Notes under the pieces: generated by a model
Told to the model about the DNA's origin: nothing
Database searches by the model: none
Seen by the model: the letters and a program-made list of their open reading frames with translations, nothing else
Source of the DNA: Chaunax sp. Z400
Lineage: Eukaryota > Chordata > Actinopteri > Lophiiformes > Chaunacidae
Direction of reading: 5' to 3'
Assembly (NCBI GenBank): GCA_037577475.1
Contig: JBAGJB010000162.1
Span: 310,001-374,000 of the forward strand
Length of the DNA stretch: 64,000 bases
Program-made: the position numbers and the translations under genes
Shown: positions 21,651 to 34,094 of the stretch, in pieces
Position numbering within the stretch: position 1 is the stretch's first letter
How the letters are laid out: every line of letters begins with the position of its first letter

Positions 21651-22237
21651 CTCGAGAACGGAAGGTCGTAGAGACTCGCGGACAAGTGTGGGTTAGGGGT
21701 TAGGGTTAGGGTTAGGGTTAGGTTAAGGGGATAAAAACTCAATCGGGGCCCTACCCGGGTTGGTAACTTTTGAACGGAAGGTCGTAGAGACTCGGGGATA
21801 AGCTCTTTCAATGGTTTTATGGGGTCTCCAAGAAATCCAGCAGGTAAACCGAGTCTCTGCGACTTACGGTTCCCGAGATATGACATGTATTTTTGGAATG
21901 TTTGTATCTCGGGAAAGGAAGGTCGTAGAGACTCGGGGAGAAGTCTGGCGTGTTCGGAGACCACGAATTATGTCCGACGGATCAGGGTCCCGAGTCTCTA
22001 CGACCTTCCGTTCCCGAGTTATACTCAAGCTTATTTTCCCATTGAAGTGAATGGGGTTTGGTTCGCCTATAGTGAATGTGTGTATCTCGGAAACGGAAGG
22101 TCGTAGAGACTCGGGACGAACGTCCGTCTAGGGGTTTATGTGGTCTCTGAGAACACCAGTCTTTGTCCCGAGTCTGTGCGACCTTCCTTTCCCGAGATAT
22201 GACATGTCCAGTAGGGGCGTATTTTGAATGTCTGTAT
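21651..22237. repeat. 587-base C module with a 10-base deletion in s1
   Basis: Around 21886-21900 the linker reads ATGTATTTTTGGAATG, where all others have a second GTGATTTTTG. One copy of the ATTTTTGG direct repeat is lost, as replication slippage would give. F in this unit reads CTCGGGAAAGG, while neighbours read CTCAGGAAAGG. Confidence 0.92.
21690..21730 (+). repeat. Telomeric run 17 (gamma, 41 bases)
   Basis: Heads the 587-base unit with the s1 deletion. Confidence 0.97.
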
Positions 22238-22276
22238 CTCGAGAACGGAAGGTCGTAGAGACTCGCGGACAAGTGT

Positions 22277-22317
22277 GGGTTAGGGGTTAGGGTTAGGGTT
22301 AGGGTTAGGTTAAGGGG
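22277..22317 (+). repeat. Telomeric run 18 (gamma, 41 bases)
   Basis: Next run after 597 bases. Confidence 0.97.
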
Positions 22318-22873
22318 ATAAAAACTCAATCGGGGCCCTACCCGGGTTGGTAACTTTTGAACGGAAGGTCGTAGAGACTCGGGGATAAGCTCTTTCAATG
22401 GTTTTATGGGGTCTCCAAGAAATCCAGCAGGTAAACCGAGTCTCTGCGACTTACGGTTCCCGAGATATGACATGTATTTTTGGTGATTTTTGGAATGTTT
22501 GTATCTCAGGAAAGGAAGGTCGTAGAGACTCGGGGAGAAGTCTGGCGTGTTCGGAGACCACGAATTATGTCCGACGGATCAGGGTCCCGAGTCTCTACGA
22601 CCTTCCGTTCCCGAGTTATACTCAAGTTTATTTTCCCATTGAAGTGAATGGGGTTTGGTTCGCCTATAGTGAATGTGTGTATCTCGGAAACGGAAGGTCG
22701 TAGAGACTCGGGACCAACGTCCGTCTAGGGGTTTATGTGGTCTCTGAGAACACCAGTCTTTGTCCCGAGTCTGTGCGACCTTCCTTTCCCGAGATATGAC
22801 ATGTCCAGTAGGGGCGTATTTTGAATGTCTGTATCTCGGGAACGGAAGGTCGTAGAGACTCGCGGACAAGTGT

Positions 22874-22909
22874 GGGTTAGGGGTTAGGGTTAGGGTTAGG
22901 GTTAAGGAG
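22874..22909 (+). repeat. Telomeric run 19 (beta, 36 bases)
   Basis: Begins a second copy of the run 9-11 triplet, 5,938 bases downstream; L3 has a private CAATTGTTTTATGG. Confidence 0.97.
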
Positions 22910-23465
22910 ATAAAAACTCAATCGGGGCCCTACCCGGGTTGGTAACTTTTGAACGGAATGTCGTAGAGACTCGGGGATAAGCTCTTTCAATTGTTTTATG
23001 GGGTCTCCAAGAACGCCAGCAGGTAAACCGAGTCTCTACGACTTACGGTTCCCGAGATATGACATGTATTTTTGGTGATTTTTGGAATGTTTGTATCTCG
23101 GGAAAGGAAGGTCGTAGAGACTCGGGGAGAAGTCTGGCGTGTTCGGAGACCACGAATTATGTTTGACGGATCAGGGTCCCGAGTCTCTACGACCTTCCGT
23201 TCCCGAGTTATACTCAAGCTTATTTTCCCATTGAAGTGAATGGGGTTTGGTTCGCCTATAGTGAATGTGTGTATCTCGGAAACGGAAGGTCGTAGAGACT
23301 CGGGACCAACGTCCGTCTAGGGGTTTATGTGGTCTCTGAGAACACCAGTCTTTGTCCCGAGTCTGTGCGACCTTCCTTTCCCGAGATATGACATGTCCAG
23401 TAGGGGCGTATTTTGAATGTCTGTATCTCGGGAACGGAAGGTCGTAGAGACTCGCGGACAAGTGT

Positions 23466-23501
23466 GGGTTAGGGGTTAGGGTTAGGGTTAGGGTTAAGGA
23501 G
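23466..23501 (+). repeat. Telomeric run 20 (beta, 36 bases)
   Basis: Next run after 592 bases. Confidence 0.97.
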
Positions 23502-24057
23502 ATAAAAACTCAATCGGGGCCCTACCCGGGTTGGTAACTTTTGAACGGAATGTCGTAGAGACTCGGGGATAAGCTCTTTCAATGGTTTTATGGGGTCTCC
23601 AAGAACGCCAGCAGGTAAACCGAGTCTCTACGACTTACGGTTCCCGAGATATGACATGTATTTTTGGTGATTTTTGGAATGTTTGTATCTCGGGAAAGGA
23701 AGGTCGTAGAGACTCGGGGAGAAGTCTGGCGTGTTCGGAGACCACGAATTATGTCCGACGGATCAGGGTCCCGAGTCTCTACGACCTTCCGTTCCCGAGT
23801 TATACTCAAGCTTATTTTCCCATTGAAGTGAATGGGGTTTGGTTCGCCTATAGTGAATGTGTGTATCTCGGAAACGGAAGGTCGTAGAGACTCGGGACCA
23901 ACGTCCGTCTAGGGGTTTATGTGGTCTCTGAGAACACCAGTCTTTGTCCCGAGTCTGTGCGACCTTCCTTTCCCGAGATATGACATGTCCAGTAGGGGCG
24001 TATTTTGAATGTCTGTATCTCGGGAACGGAAGGTCGTAGAGACTCGCGGACAAGTGT

Positions 24058-24092
24058 GGGTTAGGGGTTAGGGTTAGGGTTAGGTTAAGGGG
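24058..24092 (+). repeat. Telomeric run 21 (gamma, 35 bases)
   Basis: Next run after 591 bases. Confidence 0.97.
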
Positions 24093-24648
24093 ATAAAAAC
24101 TCAATCGGGGCCCTACCCGGGTTGGTAACTTTTGAACGGAAGGTCGTAGAGACTCGGGGATAAGCTCTTTCAATGGTTTTATGGGGTCTCCAAGAAATCC
24201 AGCAGGTAAACCGAGTCTCTGCGACTTACGGTTCCCGAGATATGACATGTATTTTTGGTGATTTTTGGAATGTTTGTATCTCAGGAAAGGAAGGTCGTAG
24301 AGACTCGGGGAGAAGTCTGGCGTGTTCGGAGACCACGAATTATGTCCGACGGATCAGGGTCCCGAGTCTCTACGACCTTCCGTTCCCGAGTTATACTCAA
24401 GCTTATTTTCCCATTGAAGTGAATGGGGTTTGGTTCGCCTATAGTGAATGTGTGTATCTCGGAAACGGAAGGTCGTAGAGACTCGGGACCAACGTCCGTC
24501 TAGGGGTTTATGTGGTCTCTGAGAACACCAGTCTTTGTCCCGAGTCTGTGCGACCTTCCTTTCCCGAGATATGACATGTCCAGTAGGGGCGTATTTTGAA
24601 TGTCTGTATCTCGAGAACGGAAGGTCGTAGAGACTCGCGGACAAGTGT

Positions 24649-24684
24649 GGGTTAGGGGTTAGGGTTAGGGTTAGGGTTAAGGAG
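24649..24684 (+). repeat. Telomeric run 22 (beta, 36 bases)
   Basis: Beta run joined to the CTCGAGAACGG F seen with gamma-41 units: a haplotype switch at the insert. Confidence 0.97.
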
Positions 24685-25240
24685 ATAAAAACTCAATCGG
24701 GGCCCTACCCGGGTTGGTAACTTTTGAACGGAATGTCGTAGAGACTCGGGGATAAGCTCTTTCAATGGTTTTATGGGGTCTCCAAGAACGCCAGCAGGTA
24801 AACCGAGTCTCTACGACTTACGGTTCCCGAGATATGACATGTATTTTTGGTGATTTTTGGAATGTTTGTATCTCGGGAAAGGAAGGTCGTAGAGACTCGG
24901 GGAGAAGTCTGGCGTGTTCGGAGACCACGAATTATGTCCGACGGATCAGGGTCCCGAGTCTCTACGACCTTCCGTTCCCGAGTTATACTCAAGCTTATTT
25001 TCCCATTGAAGTGAATGGGGTTTGGTTCGCCTATAGTGAATGTGTGTATCTCGGAAACGGAAGGTCGTAGAGACTCGGGACCAACGTCCGTCTAGGAGTT
25101 TATGTGGTCTCTGAGAACACCAGTCTTTGTCCCGAGTCTGTGCGACCTTCCTTTCCCGAGATATGACATGTCCAGTAGGGGCGTATTTTGAATGTCTGTA
25201 TCTCGGGAACGGAAGGTCGTAGAGACTCGCGGACAAGTGT

Positions 25241-25274
25241 GGGTTAGGGGTTAGGGTTAGGGTTAGGTTAAGGG
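25241..25274 (+). repeat. Telomeric run 23 (gamma, 34-35 bases)
   Basis: Last G is changed to T, giving GGGTATAAAAAC immediately downstream (25275). Confidence 0.97.
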
Positions 25275-25831
25275 TATAAAAACTCAATCGGGGCCCTACC
25301 CGGGTTGGTAACTTTTGAACGGAAGGTCGTAGAGACTCGGGGATAAGCTCTTTCAATGGTTTTATGGGGTCTCCAAGAAATCCAGCAGGTAAACCGAGTC
25401 TCTGCGACTTACGGTTCCCGAGATATGACATGTATTTTTGGTGATTTTTGGAATGTTTGTATCTCAGGAAAGGAAGGTCGTAGAGACTCGGGGAGAAGTC
25501 TGGCGTGTTCGGAGACCACGAATTATGTCCGACGGATCAGGGTCCCGAGTCTCTACGACCTTCCGTTCCCGAGTTATACTCAAGCTTATTTTCCCATTGA
25601 AGTGAATGGGGTTTGGTTCGCCTATAGTGAATGTGTGTATCTCGGAAACGGAAGGTCGTAGAGACTCGGGACCAACGTCCGTCTAGGGGTTTATGTGGTC
25701 TCTGAGAACACCAGTCTTTGTCCCGAGTCTGTGCGACCTTCCTTTCCCGAGATATGACATGTCCAGTAGGGGCGTATTTTGAATGTCTGTATCTCGAGAA
25801 CGGAAGGTCGTAGAGACTCGCGGACAAGTGT

Positions 25832-25872
25832 GGGTTAGGGGTTAGGGTTAGGGTTAGGGTTAGGTTAAGGGG
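25832..25872 (+). repeat. Telomeric run 24 (gamma, 41 bases)
   Basis: Its unit ends with several private changes (GGAAGGACGTAG near 26249, GAATATCTG near 26378). Confidence 0.97.
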
Positions 25873-26428
25873 ATAAAAACTCAATCGGGGCCCTACCCGG
25901 GTTGGTAACTTTTGAACGGAAGGTCGTAGAGACTCGGGGATAAGCTCTTTCAATGGTTTTATGGGGTCTCCAAGAAATCCAGCAGGTAAACCGAGTCTCT
26001 GCGACTTACGGTTCCCGAGATATGACATGTATTTTTGGTGATTTTTGGAATGTTTGTATCTCAGGAAAGGAAGGTCGTAGAGACTCGGGGAGAAGTCTGG
26101 CGTGTTCGGAGACCACGAATTATGTCCGACGGATCAGGGTCCCGAGTCTCTACGACCTTCCGTTCCCGAGTTATACTCAAGTTTATTTTCCCATTGAAGT
26201 GAATGGGGTTTGGTTCGCCTATAGTGAATGTGTGTATCTCGGAAACGGAAGGACGTAGAGACTCGGGACCAACGTCCGTCTAGGGGTTTATGTGGTCTCT
26301 GAGAACACCAGTCTTTGTCCCGAGTCTGTGCGACCTTCCTTTCCCGAGATATGACATGTCCAGTAGGGGCGTATTTTGAATATCTGTATCTCAGGAACGG
26401 AAGGTCGTAGAGACTCGCGAACAAGTGT

Positions 26429-26464
26429 GGGTTAGGGGTTAGGGTTAGGGTTAGGGTTAAGGAG
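26429..26464 (+). repeat. Telomeric run 25 (beta, 36 bases)
   Basis: Preceded by CGCGAACAAG instead of CGCGGACAAG; starts a third beta-beta-gamma35 triplet. Confidence 0.97.
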
Positions 26465-27020
26465 ATAAAAACTCAATCGGGGCCCTACCCGGGTTGGTAA
26501 CTTTTGAACGGAATGTCGTAGAGACTCGGGGATAAGCTCTTTCAATGGTTTTATGGGGTCTCCAAGAACGCAAGCAGGTAAACCGAGTCTCTACGACTTA
26601 CGGTTCCCGAGATATGACATGTATTTTTGGTGATTTTTGGAATGTTTGTATCTCGGGAAAGGAAGGTCGTAGAGACTCGGGGAGAAGTCTGGCGTGTTCG
26701 GAGACCACGAATTATGTCCGACGGATCAGGGTCCCGAGTCTCTACGACCTTCCGTTCCCGAGTTATACTCAAGCTTATTTTCCCATTGAAGTGAATGGGG
26801 TTTGGTTCGCCTATAGTGAATGTGTGTATCTCGGAAACGGAAGGTCGTAGAGACTCGGGACCAACGTCCGTCTAGGGGTTTATGTGGTCTCTGAGAACAC
26901 CAGTCTTTGTCCCGAGTCTGTGCGACCTTCCTTTCCCGAGATATGACATGTCCAGTAGGGGCGTATTTTGAATGTCTGTATCTCGGGAACGGAAGGTCGT
27001 AGAGACTCGCGGACAAGTGT

Positions 27021-27056
27021 GGGTTAGGGGTTAGGGTTAGGGTTAGGGTTAAGGAG
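27021..27056 (+). repeat. Telomeric run 26 (beta, 36 bases)
   Basis: Next run after 592 bases. Confidence 0.97.
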
Positions 27057-27612
27057 ATAAAAACTCAATCGGGGCCCTACCCGGGTTGGTAACTTTTGAA
27101 CGGAATGTCGTAGAGACTCGGGGATAAGCTCTTTCAATGGTTTTATGGGGTCTCCAAGAACGCCAGCAGGTAAACCGAGTCTCTACGACTTACGGTTCCC
27201 GAGATATGACATGTATTTTTGGTGATTTTTGGAATGTTTGTATCTCGGGAAAGGAAGGTCGTAGAGACTCGGGGAGAAGTCTGGCGTGTTCGGAGACCAC
27301 GAATTATGTCCGACGGATCAGGGTCCCGAGTCTCTACGACCTTCCGTTCCCGAGTTATACTCAAGCTTATTTTCCCATTGAAGTGAATGGGGTTTGGTTC
27401 GCCTATAGTGAATGTGTGTATCTCGGAAACGGAAGGTCGTAGAGACTCGGGACCAACGTCCGTCTAGGGGTTTATGTGGTCTCTGAGAACACCAGTCTTT
27501 GTCCCGAGTCTGTGCGACCTTCCTTTCCCGAGATATGACATGTCCAGTAGGGGCGTATTTTGAATGTCTGTATCTCGGGAACGGAAGGTCGTAGAGACTC
27601 GCGGACAAGTGT

Positions 27613-27647
27613 GGGTTAGGGGTTAGGGTTAGGGTTAGGTTAAGGGG
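27613..27647 (+). repeat. Telomeric run 27 (gamma, 35 bases)
   Basis: Last run of the central block; next after 1,402 bases (C A B). Confidence 0.97.
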
Positions 27648-29014
27648 ATAAAAACTCAATCGGGGCCCTACCCGGGTTGGTAACTTTTGAACGGAAGGTC
27701 GTAGAGACTCGGGGATAAGCTCTTTCAATGGTTTTATGGGGTCTCCAAGAAATCCAGCAGGTAAACCGAGTCTCTGCGACTTACGGTTCCCGAGATATGA
27801 CATGTATTTTTGGTGATTTTTGGAATTTTTGTATCTCGGGAACGGAAGGTCGTAGAGACTCGGGGAGAAGTCTGGCGTGTTCAGAGACCACGAATTATGT
27901 CCGACGGATCATGGTCCCGAGTCTCTACGACCTTCCGTTCCCGAGTTATACTCAAGTTTATTTTCCAATTGAAGCAAATGGGGTTTGGTTCGCCTATAGT
28001 GAATGTGTGTATCTCGGAAACGGAAGGTCGTAGAGACTCGGGACCAACGTCCGTCTAGGGGTTTATGTGGTCTCTGAGAACACCAGTCTTTGTCCCGAGT
28101 CTGTGCGACCTTCCTTTCCCGAGATATGACATGTCCAGTAGGGGCGTATTTTGAATGTCTGTATCTCGGGAACGGAAGGTCGTAGAGACTCGTGGAGAAG
28201 TCTGGCGTGTTCAGAGACCACGAATTATGTCGGACGGATCATGGTCCCGAGTCTCTACGACCTTCCGTTCCCGAGTTATACTCAAGTTTATTTTCCCATT
28301 GAAGTGAATGGGGTTTGGTTCGCCTATAGTGAATGTGTGAATCTCGGAAACGGAAGGTCGTAGAGACTCGGGACCAACGTCCGTCTAGGGGTTTATGTGG
28401 TCTCTGAGAACACCAGTCTTTGTCCCGACTCTGTGCGACCTTCCTTTCCCGAGATATGACATGTCCAGTAGGGGCGTATTTTGAATGTCTGTATCTCGGG
28501 AACGGAAGGTCGTAGAGACTCGGGGATAAGCTCTTTCAATGGTTTTATGGGGTCTCCAAGAATGCCAGCGGGTAAACCGAGTCTCTACGACTTACGGTTC
28601 CCGAGATATGACATGTACTTTTGGTGATTTTTGGAATTTTTGTATCTCGGGAACGGAAGGTCGTAGAGACTCGGGGAGAAGTCTGGCGTGTTCAGAGACC
28701 ACGAATTATGTCCGACGGATCATGGTCCCGAGTCTCTACGACCTTCCGTTCCCGAGTTATACTCAAGTTTATTTTCCCATTGAAGTGAATGGGGTTTGGT
28801 TCGCCTATAGTGAATGTGTGTATCTCGGAAACGGAAGGTCGTAGAGACTCGGCACCAACGTCCGTCTAGGGGTTTATGTGGTCTCTGAGAACACCAGTCT
28901 TTGTCCCGAGTCTGTGCGACCTTCCTTTCCCGAGATATGACATGTCCAGTAGGGGCGTATTTTGAATGTCTGTATCTCGGGAACGGAAGGTCGTAGAGAC
29001 TCGCGGACAAGTGT

Positions 29015-29056
29015 GGGTTAGGGGTTAGGGTTAGGGTTAGGGTTAGGGTTAAGGGG
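29015..29056 (+). repeat. Telomeric run 28 (alpha, 42 bases)
   Basis: Tail reads CCCTATCCGGG, so the SmaI site is lost. Confidence 0.97.
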
Positions 29057-30423
29057 ATAAAAACTCAATCGGGGCCCTATCCGGGTTGGTAACTTTTGAA
29101 CGGAAGGTCGTAGAGACTCGGGGATAAGCTCTTTCAACGGTTTTATGGGGTCTCCAAGAACGTCAGCAGGTAAACCGAGTCTCTACGACTTACGGTTCCC
29201 GAGATATGACATGTATTTTTGGTGATTTTTGGAATTTTTGTATCTCGGGAACGGAAGGTCGTAGAGACTCGGGGAGAAGTCTGGCGTGTTCAGAGACCAC
29301 GAATTATGTCCGACGGATCATGGTCCCGAGTCTCTACGACCTTCCGTTCCCGAGTTATACTCAAGTTTATTTTCCAATTGAAGCAAATGGGGTTTGGTTC
29401 GCCTATAGTGAATGTGTGTATCTCGGAAACGGAAGGTCGTAGAGACTCGGGACCAACGTCCGTCTAGGGGTTTATGTGGTCTCTGAGAACACCAGTCTTT
29501 GTCCCGAGTCTGTGCGACCTTCCTTTCCCGAGATATGACATGTCCAGTAGGGGCGTATTTTGAATGTCTGTATCTCGGGAACGGAAGGTCGTAGAGACTC
29601 GTGGAGAAGTCTGGCGTGTTCAGAGACCACGAATTATGTCGGACGGATCATGGTCCCGAGTCTCTACGACCTTCCGTTCCCGAGTTATACTCAAGTTTAT
29701 TTTCCCATTGAAGTGAATGGGGTTTGGTTCGCCTATAGTGAATGTGTGAATCTCGGAAACGGAAGGTCGTAGAGACTCGGGACCAACGTCCGTCTAGGGG
29801 TTTATGTGGTCTCTGAGAACACCAGTCTTTGTCCCGACTCTGTGCGACCTTCCTTTCCCGAGATATGACATGTCCAGTAGGGGCGTATTTTGAATGTCTG
29901 TATCTCGGGAACGGAAGGTCGTAGAGACACGGGGATAAGCTCTTTCAATGGTTTTATGGGGTCTCCAAGAATGCCAGCGGGTAAACCGAGTCTCTAGGAC
30001 TTACGGTTCCCGAGATATGACATGTATTTTTGGTGATTTTTGGAATTTTTGTATCTCGGGAACGGAAGGTCGTAGAGACTCGGGGAGAAGTCTGGCGTGT
30101 TCAGAGACCACGAATTATGTCCGACGGATCATGGTCCCGAGTCTCTACGACCTTCCGTTCCCGAGTTATACTCAAGTTTATTTTCCCATTGAAGTGAATG
30201 GGGTTTGGTTCGCCTATAGTGAATGTGTGTATCTCGGAAACGGAAGGTCGTAGAGACTCGGGACCAACGTCCGTCTAGGGGTTTATGTGGTCTCTGAGAA
30301 CACCAGTCTTTGTCCCGAGTCTGTGCGACCTTCCTTTCCCGAGATATGACATGTCCAGTAGGGGCGTATTTTGAATGTCTGTATCTCGGGAACGGAAGGT
30401 CGTAGAGACTCGCGGACAAGTGT

Positions 30424-30465
30424 GGGTTAGGGGTTAGGGTTAGGGTTAGGGTTAGGGTTAAGGGG
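30424..30465 (+). repeat. Telomeric run 29 (alpha, 42 bases)
   Basis: Tail reads AAAACCCAATCG. Next run after 1,409 bases. Confidence 0.97.
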
Positions 30466-31832
30466 ATAAAAACCCAATCGGGGCCCTACCCGGGTTGGTA
30501 ACTTTTGAACGGAAGGTCGTAGAGACTCGGGGATAAGCTCTTTCAACGGTTTTATGGGGTCTCCAAGAACGTCAGCAGGTAAACCGAGTCTCTACGACTT
30601 ACGGTTCCCGAGATATGACATGTATTTTTGGTGATTTTTGGAATTTTTGTATCTCGGGAACGGAAGGTCGTAGAGACTCGGGGAGAAGTCTGGCGTGTTC
30701 AGAGACCACGAATTATGTCCGACGGATCATGGTCCCGAGTCTCTACGACCTTCCGTTCCCGAGTTATACTCAAGTTTATTTTCCAATTGAAGCAAATGGG
30801 GTTTGGTTCGCCTATAGTGAATGTGTGTATCTCGGAAACGGAAGGTCGTAGAGACTCGGGACCAACGTCTGTCTAGGGGTTTATGTGGTCTCTGAGAACA
30901 CCAGTCTTTGTCCCGAGTCTGTGCGACCTTCCTTTCCCGAGATATGACATGTCCAGTAGGGGCGTATTTTGAATGTCTGTATCTCGGGAACGGAAGGTCG
31001 TAGAGACTCGTGGAGAAGTCTGGCGTGTTCAGAGACCACGAATTATGTCGGACGGATCATGGTCCCGAGTCTCTACGACCTTCCGTTCCCGAGTTATACT
31101 CAAGTTTATTTTCCCATTGAAGTGAATGGGGTTTGGTTGGCCTATAGTGAATGTGTGTATCTCGGAAACGGAAGGTCGTAGAGACTCGGGACCAACGTCC
31201 GTCTAGGGGTTTATGTGGTCTCTGAGAACACCAGTCTTTGTCCCGAGTCTGTGCGACCTTCCTTTCCCGAGATATGACATGTCCAGTAGGGGCGTATTTT
31301 GAATGTCTGTATCTCGGGAACGGAAGGTCGTAGAGACTCGGGGATAAGCTCTTTCAATGGTTTTATGGGGTCTCCAAGAATGCCAGCGGGTAAACCGAGT
31401 CTCTACGACTTACGGTTCCCGAGATATGACATGTATTTTTGGTGATTTTTGGAATTTTTGTATCTCGGGAACGGAAGGTCGTAGAGACTCGGGGAGAAGT
31501 CTGGCGTGTTCAGAGACCACGAATTATGTCCGACGGATCATGGTCCCGAGTCTCTACGACCTTCCGTTCCCGAGTTATACTCAAGTTTATTTTCCCATTG
31601 AAGTGAATGGGGTTTGGTTCGCCTATAGTGAATGTGTGTATCTCGGAAACGGAAGGTCGTAGAGACTCGGCACCAACGTCCGTCTAGGGGTTTATGTGGT
31701 CTCTGAGAACACCAGTCTTTGTCCCGAGTCTGTGCGACCTTCCTTTCCCGAGATATGACATGTCCAGTAGGGGCGTATTTTGAATGTCTGTATCTCGGGA
31801 ACGGAAGGTCGTAGAGACTCGCGGACAAGTGT

Positions 31833-31874
31833 GGGTTAGGGGTTAGGGTTAGGGTTAGGGTTAGGGTTAAGGGG
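31833..31874 (+). repeat. Telomeric run 30 (alpha, 42 bases)
   Basis: Tail reads CCCTATCCGGG, as run 28. Next run after 2,220 bases. Confidence 0.97.
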
Positions 31875-34052
31875 ATAAAAACTCAATCGGGGCCCTATCC
31901 GGGTTGGTAACTTTTGAACGGAAGGTCGTAGAGACTCGGGGATAAGCTCTTTCAACGGTTTTATGGGGTCTCCAAGAACGTCAGCAGGTAAACCGAGTCT
32001 CTACGACTTACGGTTCCCGAGATATGACATGTATTTTTGGTGATTTTTGGAATTTTTGTATCTCGGGAACGGAAGGTCGTAGAGACTCGGGGAGAAGTCT
32101 GGCGTGTTCAGAGACCACGAATTATGTCCGACGGATCATGGTCCCGAGTCTCTACGACCTTCCGTTCCCGAGTTATACTCAAGTTTATTTTCCAATTGAA
32201 GCAAATGGGGTTTGGTTCGCCTATAGTGAATGTGTGTATCTCGGAAACGGAAGGTCGTAGAGACTCGGGACCAACGTCCGTCTAGGGGTTTATGTGGTCT
32301 CTGAGAACACCAGTCTTTGTCCCGAGTCTGTGCGACCTTCCTTTCCCGAGATATGACATGTCCAGTAGGGGCGTATTTTGAATGTCTGTATCTCGGGAAC
32401 GGAAGGTCGTAGAGACTCGTGGAGAAGTCTGGCGTGTTCAGAGACCACGAATTTTGTCGGACGGATCATGGTCCCGAGTCTCTACGACCTTCCGTTCCCG
32501 AGTTATACTCAAGTTTATTTTCCCATTGAAGTGAATGGGGTTTGGATCGCCTATAGTGAATGTGTGAATCTCGGAAACGGAAGGTCGTAGAGACTCGGGA
32601 CCAACGTCCGTCTAGGGGTTTATGTGGTCTCTGAGAACACCAGTCTTTGTCCCGACTCTGTGCGACCTTCCTTTCCCGAGATATGACATGTCCAGTAGGG
32701 GCGTATTTTGAATGTCTGTATCTCGGGAACGGAAGGTCGTAGAGACTCGGGGATAAGCTCTTTCAATGGTTTTATGGGGTCTCCAGGAATGCCAGCGGGT
32801 AAACCGAGTCTCTAGGACTTACGGTTCCCGAGATATGACATGTATTTTTGGTGATTTTTGGAATTTTTGTATCTCGGGAACGGAAGGTCGTAGAGACTCG
32901 GGGAGAAGTCTGGCGTGTTCAGAGACCACGAATTATGTCCGACGGATCATGGTCCCGAGTCTCTACGACCTTCCGTTCCCGAGTTATACTCAAGTTTATT
33001 TTCCCATTGAAGTGAATGGGGTTTGGTTCGCCTATAGTGAATGTGTGTATCTCGGAAACGGAAGGTCGTAGAGACTCGGGACCAACGTCCGTCTAGGGGT
33101 TTATGTGGTCTCTGAGAACACCAGTCTTTGTCCCGAGTCTGTGCGACCTTCCTTTCCCGAGATATGACATGTCCAGTAGGGGCGTATTTTGAATGTCTGT
33201 ATCTCGGGAACGGAAGGTCGTAGAGACTCGGGGATAAGCTCTTTCAATGGTTTTATGGGGTCTCCAAGAATGCCAGCGGGTAAACCGAGTCTCTAGGACT
33301 TACGGTTCCCGAGATATGACATGTATTTTTGGTGATTTTTGGAATTTTTGTATCTCGGGAACGGAAGGTCGTAGAGACTCGGGGAGAAGTCTGGCGTGTT
33401 CAGAGACCACGAATTATGTCCGACGGATCATGGTCCCGAGTCTCTACGACCTTCCGTTCCCGAGTTATACTCAAGTTTATTTTCCCATTGAAGTGAATGG
33501 GGTTTGGTTCGCCTATAGTGAATGTGTGTATCTCGGAAACGGAAGGTCGTAGAGACTCGGCACCAACGTCCGTCTAGGGGTTTATGTGGTCTCTGAGAAC
33601 ACCAGTCTTCGTCCCGAGTCTGTGCGACCTTCCTTTCCCGAGATATGACATGTCCAGTAGGGGCGTATTTTGAATGTCTGTATCTCGGGAACGGAAGGTC
33701 GTAGAGACTCGTGGAGAAGTGTGGCGTGTTCAGAGACCACGAATTATGTCGGACGGATCATGGTCCCGAGTCTCTACGACCTTCCGTTCCCGAGTTATAC
33801 TCAAGTTTATTTTCCCATTGAAGTGAATGGGGTTTGGTTCGCCTATAGTGAATGTGTGTATCTCGGAAACGGAAGGTCGTAGAGACTCGGGACCAACGTC
33901 CGTCTAGGGGTTTATGTGGTCTCTGAGAACACCAGTCTTTGTCCCGAGTCTGTGCGACCTTCCTTTCCCGAGATATGACATGTCCAGTAGGGGCGTATTT
34001 TGAATGTCTGTATCTCGGGAACGGAAGGTCGTAGAGACTCGCGGACAAGTGT

Positions 34053-34094
34053 GGGTTAGGGGTTAGGGTTAGGGTTAGGGTTAGGGTTAAGGGG
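34053..34094 (+). repeat. Telomeric run 31 (alpha, 42 bases)
   Basis: Tail as run 29. Next run after 3,842 bases. Confidence 0.97.

Larger units (their letters stand above)
16897..28164. repeat. Central block of 19 consecutive C modules (beta/gamma haplotypes)
   Basis: Nineteen C modules without any intervening A or B; unit lengths are 592 (beta), 591 or 597 (gamma), and one 587. Order by run length: 36 36 35 41 41 35 41 41 41 41 36 36 35 36 35 41 36 36 35. Block-wide markers are TTCGGAGACC, GATCAGGG, CAAGCTTATT (most units) and GGAAAGGAAGG in F. In the last unit the L3 is gamma but the L1/s3 part switches back to the flanking type (CAGAGACC, CCAATTGAAGC) from about 27830, placing a recombination boundary there. 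Confidence 0.93.
28165..34013. repeat. 1,409-base A-B-C higher-order repeat, three copies, then A B B A
   Basis: Copies start at 28165, 29574 and 30983; A 32392, B 32722, B 33203 and A 33684 follow. Markers alternate between copies: CCCTATCCGGG in the insert tail near 29078 and 31895, AAAACCCAATCG near 30468 and 34098, and TCCCGACTCTG in R' near 28434, 29833 and 32650. This alternation suggests an underlying 2,818-base period. Confidence 0.88.
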
